Assembly (NCBI GenBank): GCA_964627855.1
Contig: CAZVLE010000080.1
Span: 1 to 44,834 of the forward strand
Length of the DNA: 44,834 nucleotides
Direction: 5' to 3'
Origin: CAZVLE01 sp964627855
Lineage (GTDB): Bacteria; Bacillota; Dethiobacteria; DTU022
In this document: piece after piece, positions 8,214 to 16,661 of the stretch
Layout of the letters: each line of letters starts with the position of its first letter
How positions within the stretch are numbered: position 1 is the stretch's first letter
The notes under the pieces: generated by a model
Database searches by the model: none
Told to the model about the DNA's origin: nothing
Seen by the model: only the letters and a program-made list of their open reading frames with translations
Translations under genes and position numbers: made by a program

Positions 8214-8769
8214 ACAACTTTTACTCAAACTGACAAACATAATTGTAATGGGGCTTTTGTTAGTTTTACTCTCAGCAGGATGCGGTAGTAACATCAGCAA
8301 TGTCACCAAGACAGGTGACGGACGAAAAGAAGCAAAGGAGGATGATGGTTTGGACGAGCTGCGCGAAAGCCTAACCGCAATTCAATATGCAGTAACCCAG
8401 GAAGATGCAACTGAACCACCCTTTAATAATGAATACTGGGATAACAAAGAAGAGGGTATTTATGTTGATATTGTCTCGGGTGAGCCTCTTTTCAGCTCAC
8501 TTGACAAGTTTGATTCAGGGACAGGATGGCCCAGTTTTACCAAACCTCTTCATACCAAAAACATCATTGAAAAAGAAGATACAAGCTATGGCATGGTAAG
8601 AACTGAAGTCCGCAGCAGCAAAGCTGATTCTCACCTGGGACATCTTTTTAATGATGGACCTGATCCGGGTGGCCTGCGCTATTGTATTAACTCCGCTGCA
8701 CTGAATTTTGTGCCAAAGGATAAGCTGGAAATTGAAGGGTATGCTGAATATCTGGCTCTTTTTGAGTAA
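8203..8769 (+). CDS. msrB: Lipoprotein methionine-R-sulfoxide reductase
   Basis: 188 residues from the TTG at 8203, preceded by GGAAAGG; an ATG at 8176 would overlap DUF427 by 38 bp and spoil the signal peptide, so I reject it. From TTG the N-terminus is a textbook lipoprotein signal (Lys2, Lys4, hydrophobic core, lipobox LSAGC with Cys27), placing the enzyme outside the membrane. The MsrB fold follows a charged linker: PFNNEYWDNKEEGIYVD, GTGWPSF, DSHLGHLFNDGP, and the catalytic cysteine in RYCINSAALNF. There is no zinc-binding CxxC pair. It reduces methionine-R-sulfoxide in proteins. Lipid-anchored MsrB needs an external electron donor; none is encoded next to it. The gene is linked to DUF427 and to the shared operator. 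Confidence 0.9.
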   Translation: MKIKQLLLKLTNIIVMGLLLVLLSAGCGSNISNVTKTGDGRKEAKEDDGLDELRESLTAIQYAVTQEDATEPPFNNEYWDNKEEGIYVDIVSGEPLFSSLDKFDSGTGWPSFTKPLHTKNIIEKEDTSYGMVRTEVRSSKADSHLGHLFNDGPDPGGLRYCINSAALNFVPKDKLEIEGYAEYLALFE

Positions 8770-8791
8770 GACATTTATTATCCTCAACAAA

Positions 8792-9991
8792 TCAGGAGCT
8801 TAACCAGGAGAGGTTTTTAATGGCCTCTCTTTTTTTGCCACCAGAAATAATGTGACCGGCCATTGCGCAGAGCAAGCTAATCAAGGCAGCGGTATAGAAA
8901 GGGAATAGGATTAAAAAATACTGCCAGATCAGGCCGCTCAAAGGTGGAACCAGGGCTACCCCCAGCGAATAAACGGCAAAAAATAGCCCGATAGCCCGAC
9001 CGCGCCAGGCCGGCTTTGAACCTTCGATGACCAGACCGAGCATGCCCTGGAAGGAAAGACCAAAGCCTATCCCGTATAGGGCCAAACCACAAAATAGCGC
9101 AGGAGAGTTTTTTAGTGATGCTGTTAAAATCATGGCCAGGGCTAAAAAGATCAGTCCTATTGTGCACCCCCTGTAACTATGCAAGAGCACTGGCTTTATG
9201 GCTAAAGGCCAGATATACTGGACAACCATGGCGACCAGGGCAAAGGTAGCAAAGAGCATTCCTGTCTGGGCCGGGCTTAAACCGCTATCACCAGCAAGCA
9301 CCGGAAGAAAAGTGGCCAGGGTGCCCGTTGAGCCCATTGTTCCGAAGGCGAAAATAAAAGCTCCCCTGATCCGTCTGTCTAAGGCTATTTGCTTAAATGA
9401 AATTGATATTAGCTCATGTCTGTCTATCCGGCAGGAATTATTGCGTGTGAAAAGTATTGCTGAAAATGCTGCCGCAAACATCAGTAAGGCAAGGCCAAGG
9501 TAAACAGCTTCATAGTTGAACCTGCTCGCGATAAAGCCGGAAAAAAGAGGGCCTACTACCGCTGCCAGACCGATTGCCATCCCGAAGAAGGCCAGGCGTT
9601 GACCCTGTAAAGGTTTACTTCCCTCGTCTAAAGTCAGGCAGGCCAGGGCCGCAGGAATGAGGAATCCACCCATGAAACCATGGGCGGCCCTGATAGCGAT
9701 CAGTTGATAGGCATTATTGGCCTGGGTGTAGAGAAGCAAAATAGATGAAACGCTAAAAAGTCCCCAGAGCAGGGGTATTTTCCAACCCTTGTGGTCTATC
9801 GTGGCGCCCCCGGTAAAATTGCCGGCAATATTGAAAAGTGAATAAGCTCCGAAAACAAGGCCGAGCATAAAGGGAGTTGCTCCCATGGTCAGGGCATAGG
9901 GTGTCAGAACAGGCATCTGGGCATGGGTATCAAAGAAAGCGCTGAATACAACCAGGTATAATGGTAAAAGTGATAGGAAATCTTTTTTCAA
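8792..9991 (-). CDS. MFS transporter
   Basis: 399 residues with about twelve membrane segments and a short N-terminus. Typical MFS features are present: FGAYSLFNIAGNFTGGATIDHKG between segments 2 and 3 (the motif A region), and internal repetition between halves (LFFAVYSLGVALVPPLSG in the second half). The start is a TTG with GAGGTG upstream. Proteins of this type are commonly drug or metabolite exporters; nothing here shows the substrate. It is a single-gene unit that converges on msrB. Confidence 0.85.
   Translation of the reverse strand: MKKDFLSLLPLYLVVFSAFFDTHAQMPVLTPYALTMGATPFMLGLVFGAYSLFNIAGNFTGGATIDHKGWKIPLLWGLFSVSSILLLYTQANNAYQLIAIRAAHGFMGGFLIPAALACLTLDEGSKPLQGQRLAFFGMAIGLAAVVGPLFSGFIASRFNYEAVYLGLALLMFAAAFSAILFTRNNSCRIDRHELISISFKQIALDRRIRGAFIFAFGTMGSTGTLATFLPVLAGDSGLSPAQTGMLFATFALVAMVVQYIWPLAIKPVLLHSYRGCTIGLIFLALAMILTASLKNSPALFCGLALYGIGFGLSFQGMLGLVIEGSKPAWRGRAIGLFFAVYSLGVALVPPLSGLIWQYFLILFPFYTAALISLLCAMAGHIISGGKKREAIKNLSWLSS
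8808..8836 (+). terminator. Intrinsic terminator after msrB
   Basis: Stem GAGAGG/CCTCTC (8808-8813 with 8824-8829), 10-base loop, then seven T (8830-8836). It lies inside the last codons of the convergent MFS gene, so the same bases serve as coding sequence on the other strand. Confidence 0.8.
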
Positions 9992-10077
9992 AAACGCACC
10001 TCTTTTAAAACCTTAAGTGAGTTTATCCGAGCCCAGAAGGTTGTTGCCGGCCCAGAGATAGGAATAATCCGGAAATA

Positions 10078-11322
10078 TCAGCAAGAGTCAGAAACCGAAA
10101 GCCGTCGTTTGAGCCGCTGAAGCCGGTGCCTGAGGGCATCAACAGACAATTGACTGCCGCGAGAATAATTGTCCTGTAGTATACTCAACCTTAAGGCCTG
10201 CTCGGTCAGTTCAAAAGCGGCCTGGTACTGCCGGCAGTAATGTTCATAGTATTTGGCCAGCTCAACAAAAGCGGTTGGGTTATGGGTCCCCTTCGCAATT
10301 AAATTAGCCCATATTTCCAGCGCTTCCCGCCATTGTCCCTGCTGTTTAAAATGGAAAGAAAGGGTTAGCGCTGCTTCCTCGGCCAGGGGATCCGGGGTGT
10401 TGGTTGAGGTTGCTGAACGGAGATGCCTGATCCCTTCATCGGTTCGCCCGGCTTTCAGGCAGAGCCGGCCGAGTGTTAGGGCCTCAGCAGGGTGTTCAAC
10501 TCCTTTTGCGGCAGCAAGAAGGGCTATTCTCTCAACCAGCGTGGCCATTGATAGAATATCTAAGACGTTATGTTGAAAAACCTTCTTTAGGCGTTTAGTT
10601 TCACCCTGCTTTAAATACTCAAAGTAGACTGCCGGGATTTCGTAACCCGGTATGTCATCGCTTCTTTTAAACCCCAGAATATTTTCTTCAATAGAACGCA
10701 GGGCGCGTGATGAAAGGCGTTTTTTCCAAAAAATACGCGCAAATTGTAAAAGGTCAAGATGCATGGCAGGATTAATGTGTTTGAAACCGGTCAATGTCTG
10801 GCGGGACTGTATTAAGGGCAAATCAAACATTTTGCCGTTAAAAGTAATCAGGGCCGGGTAATTGGCAGCAGTCCGGGCAAGATGGCTCAGCATTGCTCTT
10901 TCTTCCATGGGGCGTCGCATGAAATACTGACGCATTCTAAATTGCTTTTCCTCAAGCCAGCCTATGCCAATCAGGAAAACCCAGGTGCCTGTCCCCCCGG
11001 ATAATCCGGTTGTTTCAATATCGAGGAATAATGCCTGTTGCGGATTAAAGCATTCTAAACCCTGGTTTGCCGAAGGCAAAGCAAAGTCGTTGCCGCTGCA
11101 ATTAAGCAATCCTGACAAGGTACTGTTGCCGTGACGATAAGCAAGAGGAAAGCTGAGTTCTCTGAGGTAGCAGTTCCCATAGGGAGTTTGGCTGACAAAC
11201 GCTTCACCGGGGAATAGATCCATTTCTTTGCTGTTGTTGAGACTGTTAACCAATTCTCTTCCCGTCTTTACTTCCCCGGAATCACGTAATGCTGAAAGCT
11301 TTGTGCGTATACTATGCTTCAC
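10078..11322 (-). CDS. mrfB: MrfB/YprB-type DEDD exonuclease with TPR-like tail
   Basis: 414 residues. The N-terminal half has an RNase H-fold 3'-5' exonuclease domain (FLDIETTGLSGGTGTWVFLIG, ITFNGKMFDLPLI, HLDLLQFARIFW, HNVLDILSMATL), matching YprB/MrfB. The C-terminal 130 residues are helical repeats resembling TPR. In Bacillus subtilis MrfA and MrfB act together in repair of mitomycin C damage outside nucleotide excision repair. The GTG start overlaps the stop of the upstream helicase by 4 bp, which means translational coupling and supports a joint role. Confidence 0.88.
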   Translation of the reverse strand: MKHSIRTKLSALRDSGEVKTGRELVNSLNNSKEMDLFPGEAFVSQTPYGNCYLRELSFPLAYRHGNSTLSGLLNCSGNDFALPSANQGLECFNPQQALFLDIETTGLSGGTGTWVFLIGIGWLEEKQFRMRQYFMRRPMEERAMLSHLARTAANYPALITFNGKMFDLPLIQSRQTLTGFKHINPAMHLDLLQFARIFWKKRLSSRALRSIEENILGFKRSDDIPGYEIPAVYFEYLKQGETKRLKKVFQHNVLDILSMATLVERIALLAAAKGVEHPAEALTLGRLCLKAGRTDEGIRHLRSATSTNTPDPLAEEAALTLSFHFKQQGQWREALEIWANLIAKGTHNPTAFVELAKYYEHYCRQYQAAFELTEQALRLSILQDNYSRGSQLSVDALRHRLQRLKRRLSVSDSC

Positions 11323-13628
11323 TGCAGGATCACCCCGAGCAATTGCAGGGCGGGAATTTTACCCGCTTCACTGCTCTGGTATGCCGGGCCGGTACAGGAA
11401 GGACAGCCTTCGAAACAGCGACAGTCAGCTATGACCCTGCGGGCGGCTTCAAAGACATCTGTGTAGATACGGTATATTTCCTGGCTGTAACCGACCCCGC
11501 CGGGAAAATTATCATAAAGAAACAGGGTTGGCTGTCCGGTAAAAGGGGCTTTAACCTGGCTGACAGCACGCAGATCACGGGGGTCGCCCATTAAATAGAG
11601 CGCGGCAACCTGGGGGACCAGGTTTGCAATCCCGAGCAGGCCTGCCTGCACCATGGCCGGTGTCATGCCACCCAGGGCTTCCGGTGCAAAGGAGAGCCAG
11701 AAAGCAGTCGTGTGCATTTCTGTCTCCGGCAGGTCAACCGGCCCTGCGCCGAGATTTTCATGGCTGTTAAAGCGAATTTTTTTAAACATTGAAACCAGGG
11801 CATTAATACGAACATCGCCACAAGCTCTCGTTACCGGTCCATGCTTCTCTTCCAGGATATCAAGAATTTTCAGGTCGACAGACAGATTGGCGTCGGTAAA
11901 ATAGTTAACTTCGACCCGGCGGACATAAGCTTTTTTTTCAGCAAAGTCAAGTTTCTCTACCTGGTACTGCTGACCTCCGTGCATATAAATGGCCTCTTCA
12001 TGGACCAGCATGGGGGCGCTGAAGCGATCGACCTCACCAATAACTCTCGGGCCGGAACCGCTAATATCGATGATCACAACGTTCTCTCTGGTAGCGCTGC
12101 GCAGGCTGACCTCTTCGGCGGGGTAGGTATCTTCCATCCAGTGATAACGATTATCACTGAGGTAAAGGACATCTTCCTCGGCCAAAAACTGCAGTATATC
12201 CGCTATTTCCGCCCTGCCAAAGTGGTCTTTCATGTTGAAAGGCAATTCAAAGGCGGCACAGCGAATATGGTTGGTTAAAATGATCAGGTTGTCGGGATCC
12301 GCCAGGGCTCGCTCGGGGCTTTTACCGAAAAAATAATCCGGGTTGGAGATGATATACTGGTTTAAAGGCTCGCTGTTGGCGACCAGGATAGCCAGCGATA
12401 CTCCACTGCGGCGCCCGGATCTTCCGGCCTGTTGCCAGGTGCTGGCAATGCTGCCCGGATAACCGGTCATAATGCAGGCGTCCAGCGCGCCTATATCGAT
12501 ACCCAGCTCCAGGGCATTGGTGCTGACAACGCCGGTAAGCGATCCGTTACGCAATCCCGCTTCGATGGCTCTTCGTTCGCGGGGCAGGTACCCTCCCCGG
12601 TAACCCCTGATACCGCTATCCTGGCCGGGCCTGTTCTTGAACCCCTGACGCAGGTAAGTCAGGATTACCTCCACACCGAGGCGGCTACGGGTAAAAATAA
12701 TGGTCTGAACACCTTTACGGATAAGCCTCGCGGCAATTTTCTCTGCCTCCAGCAGTGAGCTGCGCCTTAAGCCAAGTTCACTGTTGATCAGGGGTGGGTT
12801 ATAGAGAATAAAGTGCTTTTCGGCCCGTGGAGCACCGTTTTCCTTGATAACCGTCAATTGTTCTTCTATTAGCAGTTCGGCCAGTTCACCGGGGTTGGCG
12901 ATCGTTGCCGAACAGAGGATAAAAGTAGGCTTGGACCCGTAAAAAGAGCAGATTCTTTTCAGACGGCGAATAACATTGGCCACGTGGCTGCCAAAAACGC
13001 CACGATACTGGTGTATCTCATCAATAACGATATAGCTGAGGTTTTGAAAAAGCTGGACCCACTTGGTGTGATGAGGTAGTATGGCTGAATGAAGCATATC
13101 CGGGTTGGTGACCACAATATGCCCGCTGCGGCGAATGCCCTGGCGCAGGCCCGGTTCGGTATCACCGTCATAGGTTTGACAGTTAAGGGTAGTTTGCAGG
13201 CCGGCCGTCAGATCGCGAAGCTCGGCTACCTGATCCTGGGAGAGGGCCTTGGTCGGGAAAAGATAAAGCGCGCGGCTGGAGGGTTCTTTGAGCATGGCGC
13301 TTACCACGGGCAGGTTATAACAGAGAGTTTTACCGGAAGCTGTGGGCGTTACCACGACTGTGTGATCGCCCTTTGCCACAGCTTCCAGGGCTGCTGCCTG
13401 GTGACTGTATAGTTTTTCAATGCCGCGTCTTTGCAGGGCGGCTATCAGTTCTCCTTCCAGAAAGTCAGGGTAATCAGAAAATGTTCCTTCTTCGGCAGGA
13501 ATTATTTCCCAGCGAGTAATGTTGTTCATAAATTCAGGATCGTCTTTCCATTGCTTAAGGATCTCTGCCAGCATCGGCCTAGTTGAACCTCGCTTTAAAC
13601 ATAAGTTTGTATTCATCATATTCGCCAT
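11319..13628 (-). CDS. mrfA: MrfA/YprA-type superfamily 2 helicase with DUF1998 domain
   Basis: 769 residues. Helicase motifs in order: TPTASGKTLCYNLP (Walker A), VIDEIHQYRGVFGSH (DEIH box), LCSATIANP (motif III), VVSTNALELGIDIG and QQAGRSGRRSG (motifs V and VI). The C-terminal DUF1998 region carries the four-cysteine set CRCFEGCPSC, the metal site of MrfA. It is an ATP-driven 3'-5' DNA helicase that works with MrfB on mitomycin C-type adducts. It is the first gene of the two-gene operon; the start ATG has only a weak ribosome site. Confidence 0.92.
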   Translation of the reverse strand: MANMMNTNLCLKRGSTRPMLAEILKQWKDDPEFMNNITRWEIIPAEEGTFSDYPDFLEGELIAALQRRGIEKLYSHQAAALEAVAKGDHTVVVTPTASGKTLCYNLPVVSAMLKEPSSRALYLFPTKALSQDQVAELRDLTAGLQTTLNCQTYDGDTEPGLRQGIRRSGHIVVTNPDMLHSAILPHHTKWVQLFQNLSYIVIDEIHQYRGVFGSHVANVIRRLKRICSFYGSKPTFILCSATIANPGELAELLIEEQLTVIKENGAPRAEKHFILYNPPLINSELGLRRSSLLEAEKIAARLIRKGVQTIIFTRSRLGVEVILTYLRQGFKNRPGQDSGIRGYRGGYLPRERRAIEAGLRNGSLTGVVSTNALELGIDIGALDACIMTGYPGSIASTWQQAGRSGRRSGVSLAILVANSEPLNQYIISNPDYFFGKSPERALADPDNLIILTNHIRCAAFELPFNMKDHFGRAEIADILQFLAEEDVLYLSDNRYHWMEDTYPAEEVSLRSATRENVVIIDISGSGPRVIGEVDRFSAPMLVHEEAIYMHGGQQYQVEKLDFAEKKAYVRRVEVNYFTDANLSVDLKILDILEEKHGPVTRACGDVRINALVSMFKKIRFNSHENLGAGPVDLPETEMHTTAFWLSFAPEALGGMTPAMVQAGLLGIANLVPQVAALYLMGDPRDLRAVSQVKAPFTGQPTLFLYDNFPGGVGYSQEIYRIYTDVFEAARRVIADCRCFEGCPSCTGPAYQSSEAGKIPALQLLGVILQ

Positions 13629-13710
13629 TTCTGTCTTAGATCCTACCAGGCCTTAAAACGTTTTTTAGTATAAAGGATTTAATCCATCGCTGGCGAATAT
13701 GAAGAAGGAT

Positions 13711-13761
13711 AAAAAAGTTGCCCTCTGGAAAAGTGATCAATGATCAAAGGGTGGCCTTTTT
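13711..13761. terminator. Possible bidirectional terminator hairpin between divergent genes
   Basis: A run of six A (13711-13716), an imperfect stem GCCCTCT/AGGGTGGC with one bulged base, an inner TGATCA-A-TGATCA repeat, then five T (13757-13761). It could end transcription in either direction, yet no gene ends here: mrfA starts to the left and kdd to the right. It may instead sit in a leader. Confidence 0.4.
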
Positions 13762-13874
13762 CTTATACGGCAAGGGGTTTGTTTGCCAGATCTTAAATAA
13801 AACGGCATGAACTTACCCACCTGTATTGCTGTTGGTGATCCTTTAAGCCAGAATAATGATGGAGGTTGATATTA

Positions 13875-14912
13875 ATGCAGAAAGGTTGCCCCTACGGAAC
13901 CCACCGAGTTCTCGAACCAAAAGGTTTATTGCCTCAACCGGCCTGGAAAATTGATAACACCATGACTATTTACGACAACGAAGTACTCATTGATGTTGAG
14001 GTTCTCAATATTGATTCTGCCAGTTTCACCCAGATTGAAGAAGAAGCCGCCGGTGACGAAGCTAAGATCGCTGAAATAATGAAAGGCATCGTTACCGAAA
14101 GGGGTAAACACCATAATCCGGTAACCGGTTCCGGGGGGATGCTGATTGGAAGAGTTGCTGAGATTGGCCCCTCCTGGCAGGGCAAAGCACCGCTGGAAGT
14201 TGGCAGCAGGTTGGCAACGCTGGTTTCCTTATCCCTGACTCCTTTACGGATTGATGCTATCAGGAAAATTCACAAAGATATTGATCAGGTCGAGATTGAC
14301 GGACAGGCCATTCTTTTCGACAGCGGTATCTATGCAGTACTGCCTGAAGATTTACCCCAGACTTTGTCCCTTGCCGTGCTCGATGTAGCCGGTGCGGCTG
14401 CCCAGACGGCCAAGCTGGTCAGGCCGGGTGACAGGGTTGTCATAATCGGAGCAGGTGGAAAATCAGGTCTTTTGTGTCTGCATGAGGCGAGAAAAAGAGC
14501 CGGTGTCACCGGGCAGGTGATCGGTATAGCCCCGCGGGAAACGAGTATGAAACGAGCTCAGTCAACTGGTTATTGTGATGTAGTTCTCATGGCTGACGCC
14601 GCCGATGCCCTTGAACTGATGCGAAAAGTTGAAGCAGCCACAGATGGAGCTATGGCCGATGTAACTATCAACTGTGTTAACATCCCCAATACCGAACTCT
14701 CGTCAATCCTGGCTACCCGCGACGGGGGCATTGTTTATTACTTCAGCATGGCCACCAGTTTCACTGCTGCTGCTCTCGGTGCAGAAGGTGTGGGCAAGGA
14801 TGTTACAATGATCGTCGGTAATGGTTATACCAGGGACCACGCGGAAATATCGCTTCATATCATGCGTGAAAGCCCGGTCTTGCGGACAATATTTGAAGAT
14901 CTCTATACCTGA
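13875..14912 (+). CDS. kdd: L-erythro-3,5-diaminohexanoate dehydrogenase
   Basis: 345 residues from the ATG at 13875 (GGAGG at 13861-13865). The N-terminus GCPYGTHRVLEPKGLLPQPA and the segment LNIDSASFTQIEEEAAGD are close to the Kdd of Fusobacterium and Clostridium lysine fermenters as I know them, and RGKHHNPVTGSGGMLIG is shared. The NAD-binding region is DRVVIIGAGGKSGLLCL. The enzyme oxidatively deaminates 3,5-diaminohexanoate at C3 to 3-keto-5-aminohexanoate, making NADH and ammonia. It opens an operon with an aminotransferase, kal and kce. The lysine aminomutase genes kamA, kamD and kamE are not in the window. Confidence 0.94.
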   Translation: MQKGCPYGTHRVLEPKGLLPQPAWKIDNTMTIYDNEVLIDVEVLNIDSASFTQIEEEAAGDEAKIAEIMKGIVTERGKHHNPVTGSGGMLIGRVAEIGPSWQGKAPLEVGSRLATLVSLSLTPLRIDAIRKIHKDIDQVEIDGQAILFDSGIYAVLPEDLPQTLSLAVLDVAGAAAQTAKLVRPGDRVVIIGAGGKSGLLCLHEARKRAGVTGQVIGIAPRETSMKRAQSTGYCDVVLMADAADALELMRKVEAATDGAMADVTINCVNIPNTELSSILATRDGGIVYYFSMATSFTAAALGAEGVGKDVTMIVGNGYTRDHAEISLHIMRESPVLRTIFEDLYT

Positions 14913-14936
14913 TATCAAGAAAGGATGGTTACATAA

Positions 14937-16187
14937 TTGCAAGCAAAGCCTAAATTGAATCTTGAAAAATCATTGGCTCTTTTTGAAGAGGCAAAAGATA
15001 TTTCTCCTGGTGGGGTGTTGGGCATCAGGCGGCCCTACAACTTTGTTGAAGGGGAATATCCAATTTTTTTGACCCACGGTAAGGGCAGTCACATCTTTGA
15101 TGTTGACGGGAATGAGTATATCGATATGCTCTGTGCTTACGGGCCGATTATTCTTGGCTATGATGAACCTGAAATCAACCGGGCAGTTATTGAGCAGATG
15201 GAGAAGGGTTTTTGTTTCTCCCTGGTTCAGCCGGTTCAGAATGAATTAATAAAACGTCTGATTAAACTAATCCCTTCGGCAGAAATGGCAATCCTGGTCA
15301 AAACAGGTTCGGATGCAACAGGGGTGGCGGTTCGCATTGCCAGGGGCTATAGTGGTAAAGATAAAATACTGCGCTGCGGTTACCACGGCTGGATGGATTG
15401 GTGTGTTGAAGTGCCTGGTGGAGTTCCTAAAGCGGTGCGCGAGTTAACCCTTGAATTTCCTTACGGGGATCTTGATGCACTGGAAAAACTGCTGCGGGAA
15501 AATAGCGGTGAAGTGGCAGGGATTATAATTACACCTGTCGGGCATCCACTGGCCAAGCCTGTCAGCGCGCCACCGGAAGGTTACCTGGAAGGGGTGCGTG
15601 ACCTGGCTGACAAATATGAAGTTGTCCTTATTTTTGATGAAATACGCAGCGGATTCCGGGTGTCAATGGGTGGGGCCCAGGAGCGTTACGGGGTAACACC
15701 TGACCTGTCAACTTTCGGAAAAGCCCTGGCTAACGGTTACCCGATCAGCGCCTGTGTAGGGAAAAAAGAATTTATGAGATTAGTCGAAAATGATGTATTT
15801 ATAAGCTCTACCTTTTTTCCCAACAGCTTGGAAATGGTAGCGGCAATGAAGTGCCTTGATATTCTTGAAAGAGACCGGGTGATAGAGACAGTCTGGGAAA
15901 AGGGCGCATTGTTTCTTGCAAAACTGAAAGAAATTGTTACTTCCTCAGGAGTTCCGGCAACTGTTTCCGGTATTCCGCCGATGCCATTTTTAACTTTTGA
16001 CAAGGCAGATGAATATTATAAGCAGCGCCGCACTCTCTTTTACACGGAAGCAATCAGGCGCCGGCTCTTTATTCAACCCTATCACCACTGGTATATTTCT
16101 TACCGTCATACAACTGGCGATCTCGAAAAGGCGCTGCAGGTGATTGATGAAGCTTTACAGGTTGTAACCAGGAAATACCCGGCCTGA
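14937..16187 (+). CDS. Class III PLP aminotransferase, GSAM/beta-aminotransferase-like
   Basis: 416 residues, TTG start with AAAGGATGG 8 bases upstream. The fold type I aminotransferase of the HemL-like branch is clear: SHIFDVDGNEYIDML, GSDATGVAVRIARGY, the cofactor Asp234 in FDEIRSGFR, and the PLP lysine Lys262 in TFGKALANGYP. HemL makes 5-aminolevulinate, but the context is lysine fermentation, and HemL relatives include aminotransferases for beta-amino acids. The C3 amine of 3,5-diaminohexanoate is a beta-amine, so this enzyme may transaminate the same substrate that Kdd deaminates, or recycle a related beta-amino acid. That is inference. It sits 24 bp after kdd and 41 bp before kal, so it belongs to the operon. 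A true HemL is less likely because no heme genes are near. Confidence 0.82.
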   Translation: MQAKPKLNLEKSLALFEEAKDISPGGVLGIRRPYNFVEGEYPIFLTHGKGSHIFDVDGNEYIDMLCAYGPIILGYDEPEINRAVIEQMEKGFCFSLVQPVQNELIKRLIKLIPSAEMAILVKTGSDATGVAVRIARGYSGKDKILRCGYHGWMDWCVEVPGGVPKAVRELTLEFPYGDLDALEKLLRENSGEVAGIIITPVGHPLAKPVSAPPEGYLEGVRDLADKYEVVLIFDEIRSGFRVSMGGAQERYGVTPDLSTFGKALANGYPISACVGKKEFMRLVENDVFISSTFFPNSLEMVAAMKCLDILERDRVIETVWEKGALFLAKLKEIVTSSGVPATVSGIPPMPFLTFDKADEYYKQRRTLFYTEAIRRRLFIQPYHHWYISYRHTTGDLEKALQVIDEALQVVTRKYPA

Positions 16188-16228
16188 TTATATAGGTTGG
16201 GTTTAGCCTGAAGGGAGGGGTCTGTACA

Positions 16229-16630
16229 ATGCTAAACGAAAAAGTTATGCTGCGTATACGGCTTAGTGAAAATGATGTGCACTATGGTGGCGGTCTTGTA
16301 GATGGAGCCCTGGTGGTTAAGCTCTTCGGAGATGTGGCAACAGAACTGCTGATTCGCCATGATGGGGATGAGGGTTTATTTGCTGCTTATGATATGGTTG
16401 AGTTTAAGGCGCAGCTTTGTGCAGGGGATTTTTTGGAAATCTGGGGCTGGATTGACAGGATAGGAAATACTTCCAGGCACATGCAGTTTGAGGCTTACAA
16501 GGTTATAGCCAATGCTGAAATCAAGGGCTGTCCTTCAGCCTGTAACCTGCTGCCAGAACCAGTCCTGGTTGCAAGGGCTTCGGGCACTTGTGTGGTTCCC
16601 GGGGAGCTTCAGCGGGGAAAGCAAACTTAA
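16229..16630 (+). CDS. kal: 3-aminobutyryl-CoA ammonia lyase
   Basis: 133 residues with the small hotdog-like fold of Kal: LRIRLSENDVHYGGGLVDGA, KLFGDVATELLIRHDGDEGLFAAYD and VEFKAQLCAGDFLEIWGWI. It eliminates ammonia from 3-aminobutyryl-CoA to give crotonyl-CoA, the step after cleavage by Kce. The start ATG follows GGGAGGGG. It lies in the kdd-aminotransferase-kal-kce order; crotonyl-CoA would then enter butyrate or energy-conserving pathways encoded elsewhere. Confidence 0.92.
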   Translation: MLNEKVMLRIRLSENDVHYGGGLVDGALVVKLFGDVATELLIRHDGDEGLFAAYDMVEFKAQLCAGDFLEIWGWIDRIGNTSRHMQFEAYKVIANAEIKGCPSACNLLPEPVLVARASGTCVVPGELQRGKQT

Positions 16631-16661
16631 TGCAAGCCTGAAGATAGGGGAAGTGATTAAG

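Noticed and set aside
13629..13874. Lysine riboswitch before kdd
   Set aside because: No conserved L-box elements; only a simple hairpin with A and T runs is seen.
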